Positions 51,585 through 60,864 are shown, counted from the stretch's first letter. The stretch is DNA of 64,000 bases from Nitrospira sp. UBA2082 (GCA_002331335.1 DCZO01000013.1:65443-129442), one strand, 5' to 3'. Translations and numbers: made by a program. The notes: generated by a model from the sequence alone, not told the origin.

Positions 51585-53440
51585 GGCAATTCCTCCAGTA
51601 CGCCGCGGCGAATCAGGGCGATCGCTTTCGCGGCGGAGTCCGCCAACCCTGGATGGGTGGCGTGCAGCGTATGGATTTGCGACAGAAACTCCAAGGTTCT
51701 TGCCAGCAACCGATAAATATCGCCTTCCGCCATGGTGGTCAACCGGCACAGCCCAATCCAGGTGAGCGTCGGATCGGCGATCCAGCGTTCGGCGACCGCC
51801 GCGATATCGGCTCTGAGGAGCGGAGGATCTTCATACGGTGACAGGCTCTCAGCCAGCTTCCGCACCTGACCGAGGAGCGAGCTGAGTCCCGTGCTGATAC
51901 GTGGAAAGGCACCGGGACGGTCGTCGTCATGCGCGATACTGGCCATGACTCCGGTGAGCAATGCCGGGTCCGCTCCGGCAAAGGCCTCGGCCCTGATCAG
52001 CTCAGTGATCAACAGCGAATGATCAATGCGGATCAGGCGCGCCCATTCCCCGTCGTCCGTGAGATGGGCTGAGGGTGTGAGATAGCCGAATGTCTGGAGC
52101 ACCTCGACCCGTTCCTGGAACCGATGCCACAAGCTGGCCCTCAGGGCCTGGATGGATTTGGTGTGGCGGTGTTGTTCTTGGCGAAGCCGTGATGCTACCG
52201 CGACATCTTTCTGGCACGCCGGACGCGACGAACAGGTCGGGCAGGGGAAGTCGCCCAACGATTGGACGATCGCGTCGGGAAGCGACTCGGACACTTTCGG
52301 TACTATGATAGGCAGCGTCGGAAGCCTGGTCGGCAGTTCCGTCAGTTGGTAGTGCAGTTCGTCGAAGGAGGCCGCCGAACACCAAGGGAACGCGGAGGTT
52401 TCGTCACACTCGAAGACGCGGTCGAAGACCTCCGCAACGGTTGCCGCGGGACATTCTGTCACCGCACCGTCGGGCCGGAGGACGGAAATCATCGGATTCC
52501 GTTGGCCCTTGCTCCGGTATTGGCGCAGGACGATCCCCCGGCCCCGCGTGAGTCCTACCACTCGTCCCGGGGTCATGAAATGAAACCTGGCGGTCAGTTC
52601 GGGCGATTCTTGTTGTTTGACCTGCAGGCGATGGGGCCGTTGCCTGCGGGCCTGGTCGAAGGTCTGCCATTGCGTGATCCAGTCCGTGCAGACACGAGGC
52701 CCGAAGGGTTCCATCTGAACATGGAGCGTGTCCAGTTTGCGCTCCAGCAGTTCGGCCCGTTGGTTAAGTTGGAATTGGGCAAAGCTCTTGGCCAGGATCG
52801 CGTGAATTTGTTCATGCGGATGGGCTTTTAACAGATTGAGCACCATGGGATACGTAATCGTAAATTGGCTGTCGATGGATTCCGGGTGACCCGTCAGTCC
52901 CTTCGTCAGGACGCCGAGATCGATGTAGGGGGAGGGCGTGATCACGGCAAATCCCACCTGATCTTTTCCCCGACGGCCGGCACGGCCTGCAATCTGCTGT
53001 ACTTCGCCGATGGTGAGATCCGTGAAGTCACGCGCCTTACGGATGCTGGATTGGGTGATCACCACGGTGCGCGCGGGAAAATCCACGCCGGCAGCCAGGG
53101 TTGTGGTGGCAAACACGGCATCGAGACATCCCTGGCGCATGAGTTCTTCGATCGCGATCTTCCAGGAGGGGAGATGGCCGGCATGATGCGCGGCCACGCC
53201 GATGCGCCGTACCGTGGGAATGAGCGGATGCTCCGCTACGCTGGGATAATTCGCAATCACCCGATCGAGCGCTGCGGCGATGACCTCCTGCCGCGCGGGC
53301 GGAAGCACGATGTCGGCGACGTCGAACGACTCCATCGCTTCGTCACAGGCCCGGCGCGAAGTGAGAAATACGATGGCGGGGGTCAGATGCTTCTGGCGAA
53401 GGGCGGTAATCAGGTCAACCGGATGAATCGACGGCGGCAT
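51581..53440 (-). CDS. Superfamily 2 (Ski2/Mtr4-like) helicase, RecA2 and C-terminal half as a separate upstream gene
   Basis: The 619-residue protein starts MPPSIHPVDLITALRQ, which is mid-protein sequence in intact helicases. It has motif IV AIVFLTSRRACDEAM, motif V TTLAAGVDFPARTVVI near 115 and motif VI QQIAGRAGRRG near 155, then the long winged-helix and helical C-terminal region with four clustered Cys (CPTCSSRPAC). It has no Walker A of its own. The start overlaps the end of glgC by 26 nt, and its stop overlaps the start of the RecA1 half. The two products would have to associate to form a working RNA or DNA helicase. Confidence 0.85.
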   Translation of the reverse strand: MPPSIHPVDLITALRQKHLTPAIVFLTSRRACDEAMESFDVADIVLPPARQEVIAAALDRVIANYPSVAEHPLIPTVRRIGVAAHHAGHLPSWKIAIEELMRQGCLDAVFATTTLAAGVDFPARTVVITQSSIRKARDFTDLTIGEVQQIAGRAGRRGKDQVGFAVITPSPYIDLGVLTKGLTGHPESIDSQFTITYPMVLNLLKAHPHEQIHAILAKSFAQFQLNQRAELLERKLDTLHVQMEPFGPRVCTDWITQWQTFDQARRQRPHRLQVKQQESPELTARFHFMTPGRVVGLTRGRGIVLRQYRSKGQRNPMISVLRPDGAVTECPAATVAEVFDRVFECDETSAFPWCSAASFDELHYQLTELPTRLPTLPIIVPKVSESLPDAIVQSLGDFPCPTCSSRPACQKDVAVASRLRQEQHRHTKSIQALRASLWHRFQERVEVLQTFGYLTPSAHLTDDGEWARLIRIDHSLLITELIRAEAFAGADPALLTGVMASIAHDDDRPGAFPRISTGLSSLLGQVRKLAESLSPYEDPPLLRADIAAVAERWIADPTLTWIGLCRLTTMAEGDIYRLLARTLEFLSQIHTLHATHPGLADSAAKAIALIRRGVLEELP

Positions 53441-54653
53441 GCAGTTTCATTCCCTTTGAAATCACGACAAGACCCGAATCCGTCACGGTGAATTTCCGGG
53501 CATCTTCGTCCCGGTTGTAGCCGATTTCTGTGTGCGGAGGAATCGTCACATCTTTATCGATGATGGCCCGCCGGATGCGGCTGTGTGCCCCAATGTTCAC
53601 GTTTTCCATCACGATTGATTCACGGACATCAGCGTGGTCCAGGACGCGCACGTTCGGCGAGAGCACTGAATTCTGAACGCGCGCGCCGGATACGATGCAG
53701 CCGCCGCAGACGATCGAGTCGAGCGCCACGCCCATGCGGCCACCTTCATAGTCCTGCGCGAAGACAAACTTGGCCGGAGGAAATTGCCCTTGGTACGTGC
53801 GGATCGGCCACTCAGGGTCGTAGAGGTTGAACTGCGGATCGACGGCGACCAGATCCATGTTGGCTTCCCAATAGGCGTCGAGGGTACCGATGTCTCGCCA
53901 GTATTGCACGGCTTTCTTGTTCGCGTCTTGAAACTTGAATGCATACACGCGCCCCTGCTCAATCATCTTCGGGATAATGTTCTTGCCGAAGTCATGGGCA
54001 CCGACGTGCTGGGCATCGGCCATCAGGTGTTCCCGGATCGCCTGTGTGCGGAACAGGTAGATGCCCATGGAGACGAAGGCGTGCGCCGGATCATGCGGGA
54101 GCGGAGTCGGCTGCTCAGGTTTTTCATCGAATCGGACGATGCGATAGTCTTCATCTACGGAGATGACGCCGAATCGGGAGGCGTCTTGAATCGGGATGTC
54201 GATGGCACCGACTACGGCGTCGGCCTGCTTGGCGATCAGCCAATAGTACATCTCGGCGTAGTTCATCTTATAGATATGGTCTCCCGCCAAAATCAGGAGA
54301 AACTCGGGCTGTTCGCTGTCGATCAAGAACATATTCTGGTAGACCGCGTCGGCGGTGCCTTTATACCAATCCTCACTGATGCGTTGCTGCGGCGGGACCG
54401 ACGCGATGTACTCACCCAGCTCGGCATTCAACATGTTCCATCCGACTCTGATATGCCGGTCGAGTGAATGGGATTTGTATTGGATCAGGACGGCGATCTT
54501 GCGGAGGCCTGAGTTCAAACAATTACTCAGGGTGAAATCGATGATCCGGTATTTGCCCCCGAACGGCACGGCGGGTTTGGCGCGCTGCTCGGTCAAGGGA
54601 AACAGTCGCTCGCCTTTGCCGCCGGCAAGGACCATCGTGAAGATATCCTTCAT
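53415..54653 (-). CDS. glgC: Glucose-1-phosphate adenylyltransferase (ADP-glucose pyrophosphorylase)
   Basis: The 412-residue enzyme makes ADP-glucose for glycogen synthesis. It begins MKDIFTMVLAGGKGERLFPLTEQRAKPAVPFGGKYRIIDF, the nucleotide-binding signature, followed by LSNCLNSGLRKIAVLIQYKSHSL, and it has the ILAGDHIYKMNY segment and the C-terminal left-handed beta-helix (NVRVLDHADVRESIVMENVNIGAHSRIRRAIID). I chose the ATG at 54653; the frame is open further upstream but homology is not. It is first in an operon with the two helicase-half genes, whose upstream member overlaps it. Confidence 0.95.
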   Translation of the reverse strand: MKDIFTMVLAGGKGERLFPLTEQRAKPAVPFGGKYRIIDFTLSNCLNSGLRKIAVLIQYKSHSLDRHIRVGWNMLNAELGEYIASVPPQQRISEDWYKGTADAVYQNMFLIDSEQPEFLLILAGDHIYKMNYAEMYYWLIAKQADAVVGAIDIPIQDASRFGVISVDEDYRIVRFDEKPEQPTPLPHDPAHAFVSMGIYLFRTQAIREHLMADAQHVGAHDFGKNIIPKMIEQGRVYAFKFQDANKKAVQYWRDIGTLDAYWEANMDLVAVDPQFNLYDPEWPIRTYQGQFPPAKFVFAQDYEGGRMGVALDSIVCGGCIVSGARVQNSVLSPNVRVLDHADVRESIVMENVNIGAHSRIRRAIIDKDVTIPPHTEIGYNRDEDARKFTVTDSGLVVISKGMKLHAAVDSSG

Positions 54654-54782
54654 GGCGTCGAATTCTAGCAGGACCGTGTTCAAATAGAAAGAAAGGGGAT
54701 CGTTGACTTCCAGCCGTCTGCGGATAATACTAGCTTCACAACCGCACGGTGTCTGCCCTCGGCACCGGGAAAAGGAGTGAGT

Positions 54783-55085
54783 ATGAAACGCGATGTCGTC
54801 GTCGCCGCTCTTCAAGACAATCATCGTCCCGCAACCAAAGTTTCGGCTGCCAAACGGGCGGGCTCATCCAACGACATGGCTTGGCGTCTGGAGCGGTTGG
54901 AAGGGCAGCTGCAGAAACTTTCAGAGTTGGTGCGAGAGCACGCCGAAGATATGGATCGCCTGGTGCGGATTGTCGCGGAAGATCGGGATGTGATTCGCCG
55001 ACAGCTGCTCCGCAAACATCATGAGAAAGTGCGGGTCAGAAAGCATTTGCGGGAAAGCGCCTCCGGAAACGGACTGGATAGCTGA
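54783..55085 (+). CDS. Small coiled-coil protein of unknown function
   Basis: AAAGGAG at 54771-54777 precedes the ATG at 54783, giving about 100 residues. A basic N-terminus is followed by a clear heptad stretch (MAWRLERLEGQLQKLSELVREHAEDMDRLVRIVAEDRDVIRRQLLRKHHEKVRVRKHL). It is soluble and likely oligomeric. The gene is divergent from glgC. No known family. Confidence 0.6.
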   Translation: MKRDVVVAALQDNHRPATKVSAAKRAGSSNDMAWRLERLEGQLQKLSELVREHAEDMDRLVRIVAEDRDVIRRQLLRKHHEKVRVRKHLRESASGNGLDS

Positions 55086-55202
55086 TCTCCTCGTCGACTG
55101 TATCCCGGTCTGGCCTGCGGGTCTTACCGTGACGGTCTCTCTTCCCGACGGGTCGTTCCCTTATAATAGCGCCCTCGAAATCAGATAGAAGGCTATCCAC
55201 AC

Positions 55203-56018
55203 ATGAAAACACGTGACATGACTATCCCTCATCCGCTCCGTACGCTCGTGGCCGTGCTGTGTCTCTTGGTCATGGGGACAGGGGGAGCGGGGTTGGCCTG
55301 GTCCGAGGTGTTTCTGCCTCTCCAACTGGTTCAGGTGCCCTACGAAGCGCCGCCGGCCAGTCAGGAGGTGCCGGATGTCTCGGTTCCTCCCAATACGAAT
55401 CCGCTGAGCCCAGAGGAGTTGACCCGTGCCGAGGCGCTCCTGCCCTTATTGGAAGGCAAGCAGGAGTTTTGGGCAATGGGGGAGTTCGTGCATTTAGGAG
55501 AACCGTCGGTACCGGCTTTGGTCAAGGCTCTGGCGATGCCGAGTCCACGCATCCGGTACAACGCCATTGAAACCATGTCGATGATGAAAGCCCTGTCAGC
55601 CGTGCCGGCCCTGGTGGATACGGCCAAGGATGCGAACGAGATCCCCCGCGTGCGCGAACATGCCTTGCGGGTCGCCATTCGTCTCGACCCATTAAAGACG
55701 CCGGAGGCGATTCAGGCGATGGCGACCGATACCAATGCGTCTATTCGAAAGGCCGCCGCATTTGAGGCCCGGTATGTGCGGCAGAAATCAGTCATTCCCG
55801 TCCTGATATCGCTTGTCACCGACGAAGAACGGTTTGTCGCCTTATCGGCCGTGCATTCGCTGTGGATTTTGACTCGCCATGAAACGGAATTTCATGATTG
55901 GGATAGCTCGACGAAACAGGATCGTATGGCCTGGGTCAGTGAATGGGTTGAGTGGTGGAACGATTATAAAGATGCGTTCGAGATCCCGGAACCGCCTCGG
56001 CCTAAGCGTAAATCGTGA
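55203..56018 (+). CDS. Secreted HEAT-repeat protein
   Basis: The 271-residue product has an N-terminal signal or anchor (TLVAVLCLLVMGTGGAGLAWS), a Pro-rich linker, then HEAT-like helix pairs from about residue 70: FVHLGEPSVPALVKALAMPSPRIRYNAIETMSMM, AVPALVDTAKD, REHALRVAIRLDP and VIPVLISLVTDEERFVALSAVHSLW. Such repeats make protein-binding scaffolds. The C-terminus is Trp-rich (WVSEWVEWWNDY) and basic. No enzymatic site is visible. It precedes def but is separated by about 100 bp. Confidence 0.75.
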   Translation: MKTRDMTIPHPLRTLVAVLCLLVMGTGGAGLAWSEVFLPLQLVQVPYEAPPASQEVPDVSVPPNTNPLSPEELTRAEALLPLLEGKQEFWAMGEFVHLGEPSVPALVKALAMPSPRIRYNAIETMSMMKALSAVPALVDTAKDANEIPRVREHALRVAIRLDPLKTPEAIQAMATDTNASIRKAAAFEARYVRQKSVIPVLISLVTDEERFVALSAVHSLWILTRHETEFHDWDSSTKQDRMAWVSEWVEWWNDYKDAFEIPEPPRPKRKS

Positions 56019-56122
56019 AGGGCTTCGGGGGTACGGAGTCCGGAGTTGCGGCCCGGAAGATTCTTGTGTTAGGAGTATCTCGTCACCGGTGAACTGACAA
56101 GAACGCAATTTGGGTCTCTGTT

Positions 56123-56647
56123 ATGTTGAAAATCGCCAAGCTCGGCAATCCAATTCTTCGGAAGATCGCGGCCCCTATCGATCCGCGCGAGATCAAGTCG
56201 TTGGAGATGCAGGGCTTGATCGACGAGATGTTTGAGGTTATGTACGACGAGCCGGGGATCGGCCTGGCGGCTCCACAAGTGTTCCGCTCGATTCAATTGG
56301 CGGTGATGGGTTGCAGGGATGAAGGGGGCTTTCCGGAAACCGTTCTTATCAATCCCTCAATCGTCTATTACGGCCCGGAACAGGCGGAAAACTGGGAAGG
56401 CTGTCTCAGTGTGGATGGATTGAGGGGGAAAGTCACCAGACCCTCGGTGGTTCGAGTGAAGGCGTTGGACCGAAAAGGGAAGCCGCTCGATATTGAAGCA
56501 ACCGGCCTGTATGCCGTCTGCATTCAGCACGAGCTCGATCACCTGATCGGAAAGGTCTTCCTCGATCGCATGACAGATCTGTCCACCCTGACGCAGCTCC
56601 ATGAATTTCAGCAGTACTGGCAAAAAGAGCCGACAAGCGTCATCTGA
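56123..56647 (+). CDS. def: Peptide deformylase
   Basis: The 174-residue metalloenzyme removes the formyl group from nascent proteins. Its three motifs are intact: GIGLAAPQV at 45-53, EGCLSV with metal ligand Cys94, and QHELDHLIG with His136, Glu137 and His140. Length and spacing match the class I enzyme. ATG at 56123. It is followed 25 nt later by an ABC exporter gene that may be co-transcribed. Confidence 0.96.
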   Translation: MLKIAKLGNPILRKIAAPIDPREIKSLEMQGLIDEMFEVMYDEPGIGLAAPQVFRSIQLAVMGCRDEGGFPETVLINPSIVYYGPEQAENWEGCLSVDGLRGKVTRPSVVRVKALDRKGKPLDIEATGLYAVCIQHELDHLIGKVFLDRMTDLSTLTQLHEFQQYWQKEPTSVI

Positions 56648-56672
56648 CCCCCGTCATCTTCGTAGACCTCTC

Positions 56673-58397
56673 GTGAAAACGCTGTTTCGTGTCTTGCGCT
56701 ATCTCCGGCCCCATCGCGGGCTTGCCGTGACCACGCTGCTCTGTGCGGCTTGCGCGACGGCGATGGAGCTGGTCCCGCCCTGGGTCATCAAACTCATCAT
56801 CGACGACGTCATTCAGGCCAGAGACATGGCCCTGCTTCCCGGTATCTTGGGTCTGCTCGTCGGGGCCTATGTCCTGAAAAACCTCTTCGCCTCGTTCAGA
56901 ATTCGGCTCAACAATCAACTGGAGCAAACGGTGGTGCATGATTTGCGGCGGCAGATCTTTTCCGCCCTGCAACGGTTGTCCCTCAGCTACTTCGAGAATC
57001 GTTCGACCGGCGAGATCATGTCGCGCGTGACGAACGACACCGAGCACGTCGAACGAATCTTTATCGATGGACTCGAAGGCGCGATGACGGCGTCGCTGAC
57101 GCTGATCGGTATTACGATCATGCTGTTCATGCTGAACTGGAAAATGGCAGCACTCTCGCTCCTCCCCATTCCCTTATTGATGATCTCCGCGAGCTGGTTC
57201 ACCTCGACCGTGCACGGGTATTACCATCAGATCCGAAAGCATTCCGCCGAACTCAACGGCTACTTACAGGACGCGTTGTCCGGTATCAGGGAGACGATGG
57301 GGTTCATGCGCCAGTCCTATGAACAAGCTCGATTCGACCGATTGAGCCGCAGCTACGGCGATTCGAATCTCAAAGCGATGTTCCTGTGGTCGGTCTATTC
57401 ACCGGGGATGATCTTGCTTGGCAGCCTCGGAACCGTCCTGATTCTTTGGTATGGTGCCGGTGAAGTGGTGGACGGTCGGCTCACACTGGGAGAGTTGGTT
57501 CTCTTTCTGTCGTATCTGGCATTGTTCTACGTGCCGATCAATCAGATTCACTCGGTGAATCACATGTTGCAACATGCCCTGGCGGCAAGCGAGCGGGTGT
57601 TCGATGTGCTGGACGCCACACCTGAGGTGGCTGACCGGCCGGGCGTTATGCCTCCGCGTCACCCTGGGCCTGGCGCGGTTCGATTCGAGCAAGTGGCCTT
57701 TCACTATCGCTCCGATGTACCGGTCATCAAGAATGTGTCCGTGTCGATTGCGGCAGGCGAGCATGTGGCATTGGTGGGACCGAGCGGAGCAGGGAAGAGC
57801 ACACTGCTCAAGGTGCTCATGCGCTTCTATGACGTGACTGGGGGCGCCATCTCGATCGACGGAGACGACCTTCGTGATCTGCCGCTGGCCTATGTTCGCC
57901 GGCAGATCGGGTTTGTGCAACAGGAGCCGTTCTTGTTCAATGGAACCGTGCGGGACAATATCCTTTACGGCGATCTCGATGCCAGTCAAGAACGGATTGA
58001 CACGGCTGCGCGTGCCGCGCGGGCGCACGAGTTCATTGCGGCGCTTCCGGAAGGGTACGAGACCTGGATCGGCGAACGGGGCGTCAAACTGTCAGTCGGC
58101 CAGAAACAGCGCGTATCGATTGCACGGGTGTTGTTGAAAGATCCGCCCATCGTGGTCTTCGACGAAGCGACATCCAATATCGACACAGAAACAGAGGTGA
58201 AGATTCGTGAAGCCTTGACCGAGCTTACCAGAGGACGTACTACGTTCATCATTGCGCACCGGCTGTCTACGCTCCACGATGTCGACCGGATACTCGTCAT
58301 CGACGGCGGCCGATTGGTCGAGGATGGCCGGCATGACGACCTTCTTCGTCGTGGAGGGGTGTACGCAGGTCTCTATGACGCGCAGTTCCAGGCCTAG
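56673..58397 (+). CDS. ABC exporter (fused membrane and ATPase domains)
   Basis: From the GTG at 56673 the protein has 574 residues: six membrane helices (about 15-300) with the FENRSTGEIMSRVTNDTEHVERIFIDGLE coupling region, then the ATPase with Walker A GPSGAGKST near 369, signature LSVGQKQR, Walker B VVFDEATSNID and the H-loop AHRLST. The family exports lipids, drugs or peptides (MsbA-like); the substrate cannot be told. The frame is open upstream to 56601, overlapping def, but the hydrophobic homology begins at the chosen start. Confidence 0.92.
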   Translation: MKTLFRVLRYLRPHRGLAVTTLLCAACATAMELVPPWVIKLIIDDVIQARDMALLPGILGLLVGAYVLKNLFASFRIRLNNQLEQTVVHDLRRQIFSALQRLSLSYFENRSTGEIMSRVTNDTEHVERIFIDGLEGAMTASLTLIGITIMLFMLNWKMAALSLLPIPLLMISASWFTSTVHGYYHQIRKHSAELNGYLQDALSGIRETMGFMRQSYEQARFDRLSRSYGDSNLKAMFLWSVYSPGMILLGSLGTVLILWYGAGEVVDGRLTLGELVLFLSYLALFYVPINQIHSVNHMLQHALAASERVFDVLDATPEVADRPGVMPPRHPGPGAVRFEQVAFHYRSDVPVIKNVSVSIAAGEHVALVGPSGAGKSTLLKVLMRFYDVTGGAISIDGDDLRDLPLAYVRRQIGFVQQEPFLFNGTVRDNILYGDLDASQERIDTAARAARAHEFIAALPEGYETWIGERGVKLSVGQKQRVSIARVLLKDPPIVVFDEATSNIDTETEVKIREALTELTRGRTTFIIAHRLSTLHDVDRILVIDGGRLVEDGRHDDLLRRGGVYAGLYDAQFQA

Positions 58398-58487
58398 CGT
58401 CGCGTACGGGAAGGGAGCGTGCGGCGGTTGCGGTTGCAATTCGGAGCTCGCTATACTCCGATGGATAGGTGAGAGACTGGGAATGGC

Positions 58488-58682
58488 ATGGTGTTGATTT
58501 ACGAGAGCGATCCGCTGGATGATGAACATGCGCGCGGGCGGTTCTACCACGTCTGCGGAGGGCGGATCGATCGCACGCCCTTGAACGTGCCGGCACCCGA
58601 TCAGCCATACGAATGTCAGCAATGCGGAATTGACCTCGAAGCCGAAGACTTTTTTACGGCGCTGCAGAAAGGATCGGTGTAG
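58488..58682 (+). CDS. Small cysteine-containing protein, possible zinc ribbon
   Basis: The 64-residue product carries one Cys in FYHVCGGRIDRTP and a CxxC pair in YECQQCGIDLEAEDFF. With the nearby His this could hold a zinc ion. It is acidic and soluble. It lies 5 nt before the next small Cys-containing gene, so the two are probably one operon. No family is recognised. Confidence 0.55.
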   Translation: MVLIYESDPLDDEHARGRFYHVCGGRIDRTPLNVPAPDQPYECQQCGIDLEAEDFFTALQKGSV

Positions 58683-58687
58683 GACAC

Positions 58688-58897
58688 ATGGCCGGGAGCG
58701 CGGGAAGAAAAACCGTCGGGGTTTCTCGAGGTCTGATGATGCTGTGTGAGACCTGTTATACCCATGTCGTCAATGACAAGCTTCCTGACGCAAAGAACTT
58801 CGTGGCCGATTTCGAAACACTGCTGGATAGAATTTGCCCGGGCTGCACAGACATCAACCGCCCCCTCATCGATGACATGGCCGGGAGCGGGGAGTAG
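58688..58897 (+). CDS. Small protein with two CxxC pairs
   Basis: The 69-residue product has LCETCYTHVV near residues 19-28 and ICPGCTDIN near 49-57, two CxxC pairs spaced like a small zinc-binding or redox module. The middle is acidic (KNFVADFETLLD). It follows the previous small Cys protein by 5 nt. Both lie between the ABC exporter and the convergent PII-like gene. No family is recognised. Confidence 0.55.
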   Translation: MAGSAGRKTVGVSRGLMMLCETCYTHVVNDKLPDAKNFVADFETLLDRICPGCTDINRPLIDDMAGSGE

Positions 58898-58936
58898 CCC
58901 CTCTGCTGTGGCGAGCGCCCTCGCCCGGCCCAGTCG

Positions 58937-59242
58937 TTACACCACTTGCTCGCAAGGCAGAATGAATACATGGAGGGGGAACGTGTCCTCTGCCTGTTGC
59001 CGCATATGTTCCATGCGGTACTGCGTGAGTCCCTCAATCACGCGGTAGGCCATCTGTTCAGGTATCGCGGCGAGGATCAACCGGTTGGCGCCTGCTGACA
59101 GGGAAAAATGAAGGGTTGGGCCTGTTTCGCCTCTACCTGAAACATTGTGCAGTTCAGTAAATGCCGTCACCTCGTATTCTTTCATCAGCGCATGGATCTG
59201 TTCCGCGATCGACTCGCGAAACACGATCATCAGCATTTTCAT
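58937..59242 (-). CDS. PII-like (GlnB-fold) protein
   Basis: The 101-residue protein has the ferredoxin-like order of PII relatives: MKMLMIVFRESIAEQIHALMKEYEVTAFTELHNVSGRGETG, a loop, then LILAAIPEQMAYRVIEGLTQYR. It has no uridylylation-type T-loop and no GlnB signature around Tyr51, so it is a PII-like orphan and not a classic nitrogen regulator. Such proteins may bind small molecules or metals. It is convergent with the small Cys-protein pair, and no amtB or glnA is near. Confidence 0.65.
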   Translation of the reverse strand: MKMLMIVFRESIAEQIHALMKEYEVTAFTELHNVSGRGETGPTLHFSLSAGANRLILAAIPEQMAYRVIEGLTQYRMEHMRQQAEDTFPLHVFILPCEQVV

Positions 59243-59344
59243 TGAACGCGCTCCTTGCTTATGTGAGCCGGAACATACGAGCTGACATCCGTGCTCCGTA
59301 CATACGGGAGAAGGACGGAAAAGACAAGGGGATCGCCGGGTGAA

Positions 59345-60760
59345 TCAGACAAGAGACGAATAGGGCTCCTGTCTGTGGACGCGCGAGACCGTCATGCGCA
59401 TCGGCATGTGCGGCCGCAACGTCATCAGTGGATCGGGCAAGATAGTCTGGCCGTCCACTAATCGGAGGCGTACCCGCGACGCCACTGTGGCCATGACCAG
59501 GATCCCCTCCAATTCGGCAAACGATTCTCCAAGGCAGCGGCGGCCTCCGCCGCCAAACGGCAAATAGCTGAACGCCGGCCGCTGTGCTTGCGATTCCGGC
59601 GCGAATCGTTCCGGATCAAATCGATTCGCATCAGGAAACCACTGCGGATGTCGGTGCATACTCCACGGGCTGATGAAGATTCTGGCGCCAGCCGGTAGAT
59701 GTGCGCCTGACGGCAGGGTGTCGTCGGATCGGCTCACACGGGTATGCAGGAGCCAGGCCGGCGGATAGAGGCGCAGCGTTTCCTCCCAGATCATCTTGGT
59801 ATACCGCAAGCGAGGCACGTCGGCTGCCGTCGGAAGCCGGCCGTTCAAGACCGTTTCGAGTTCCTGGGCCAGGTGCGCGCGCACGGTCTTGGATTGAGAC
59901 AGGAGAAACCAGCCCCAGGTCAGTGCATTGGCGGTGGTTTCGTGGCCGGCCAAGAGAAAGGTGACGAGTTGATCACGGATTTCTTCTTCGCTCAGCGGTT
60001 GCCCGGTCGCATCGGTCGCAGCGAGCAACAGGGAGAGGACATCCGGACTCTGTGTCGGCGCCGAACGCCGGTCCCGGATGAGGCGGCGCAGTATCGATTC
60101 CAGGCGACGATGCCCATGGAAAAATTCTCGATGCAACTTGGTTGGAATCCAGAGCGGTATCAGCCGAGCGAACAGCGAATCATACTGTCGTTTGATGAGT
60201 TGCTGACCTGTCGTAATGGCCCGTGTGACCGTCCGGGCTTCGGTCCCAATATCCTGTCCGAAGAGGAGTCGCCAAATCACGGAGAGCGTGATGGTTGTCA
60301 TCGCCTGTCCGATGTCGATCGTCATACCTTCCGACCAGGAGGCAGTCACACCGTCGGTCGTGTCCGCGATGAGGCCGGCGTATGACGAGACATGATCGCC
60401 ATGGAAAAACGGCAGGAAGACCCGCCGCTGCCGATGGTGGACCGTCCCTTCTGTATGCAACACACCCTGCCCGAACACGCGAGATTCCACCGGTGGAACC
60501 GGGGCTTTGGTGAAATTGTCTTGGTTGACCACCAGCACATGCCTGATATCGGCCGGATTGTTCAGCAGATACATCGCGGGATCGCGTTCGCGCAGGAGAA
60601 GGGCGGCAAGTGTCCCCATGGGAAGTTTTGCCACATCGCCGTACTGGCGGCAGCGCAACAGATAGCCAAGGCTGTCTGCCTTGAACTCAGGAAAGAATCC
60701 AAACCAGCGGGAGACCGGGGGGCCGGAAATGGAAGCCGAGGGCTGGGCGCGGCGGCTCAT
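59345..60760 (-). CDS. Cytochrome P450
   Basis: The 471-residue haem monooxygenase has the I-helix LLAGHETTANAL near 272, the K-helix ExxR in EETLRLYPPAW near 325 and the haem-binding FGGGGRRCLGE with Cys near 409. The N-terminus lacks a membrane anchor, so it should be soluble. The pattern fits bacterial P450s of the CYP102/CYP110-like fatty-acid group, but the substrate is unknown, and no ferredoxin or reductase gene is nearby. The ATG at 60760 is the natural start. Confidence 0.93.
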   Translation of the reverse strand: MSRRAQPSASISGPPVSRWFGFFPEFKADSLGYLLRCRQYGDVAKLPMGTLAALLLRERDPAMYLLNNPADIRHVLVVNQDNFTKAPVPPVESRVFGQGVLHTEGTVHHRQRRVFLPFFHGDHVSSYAGLIADTTDGVTASWSEGMTIDIGQAMTTITLSVIWRLLFGQDIGTEARTVTRAITTGQQLIKRQYDSLFARLIPLWIPTKLHREFFHGHRRLESILRRLIRDRRSAPTQSPDVLSLLLAATDATGQPLSEEEIRDQLVTFLLAGHETTANALTWGWFLLSQSKTVRAHLAQELETVLNGRLPTAADVPRLRYTKMIWEETLRLYPPAWLLHTRVSRSDDTLPSGAHLPAGARIFISPWSMHRHPQWFPDANRFDPERFAPESQAQRPAFSYLPFGGGGRRCLGESFAELEGILVMATVASRVRLRLVDGQTILPDPLMTLRPHMPMRMTVSRVHRQEPYSSLV

Positions 60761-60864
60761 GCAGCCACATCACAATCAGGCCGGGTCATACCCTGATACG
60801 AACGACAAGTCACACCACCGACTTCAGCCAGGCAAGCGTCGGCCCACCTGGCTGATACGCAGGG

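Noticed and set aside
51585..51749. N-terminal extension of the helicase RecA1 half
   Set aside because: It overlaps the coding end of the upstream half, while GTG 51584 has a perfect ribosome-binding site and a GTGA overlap.
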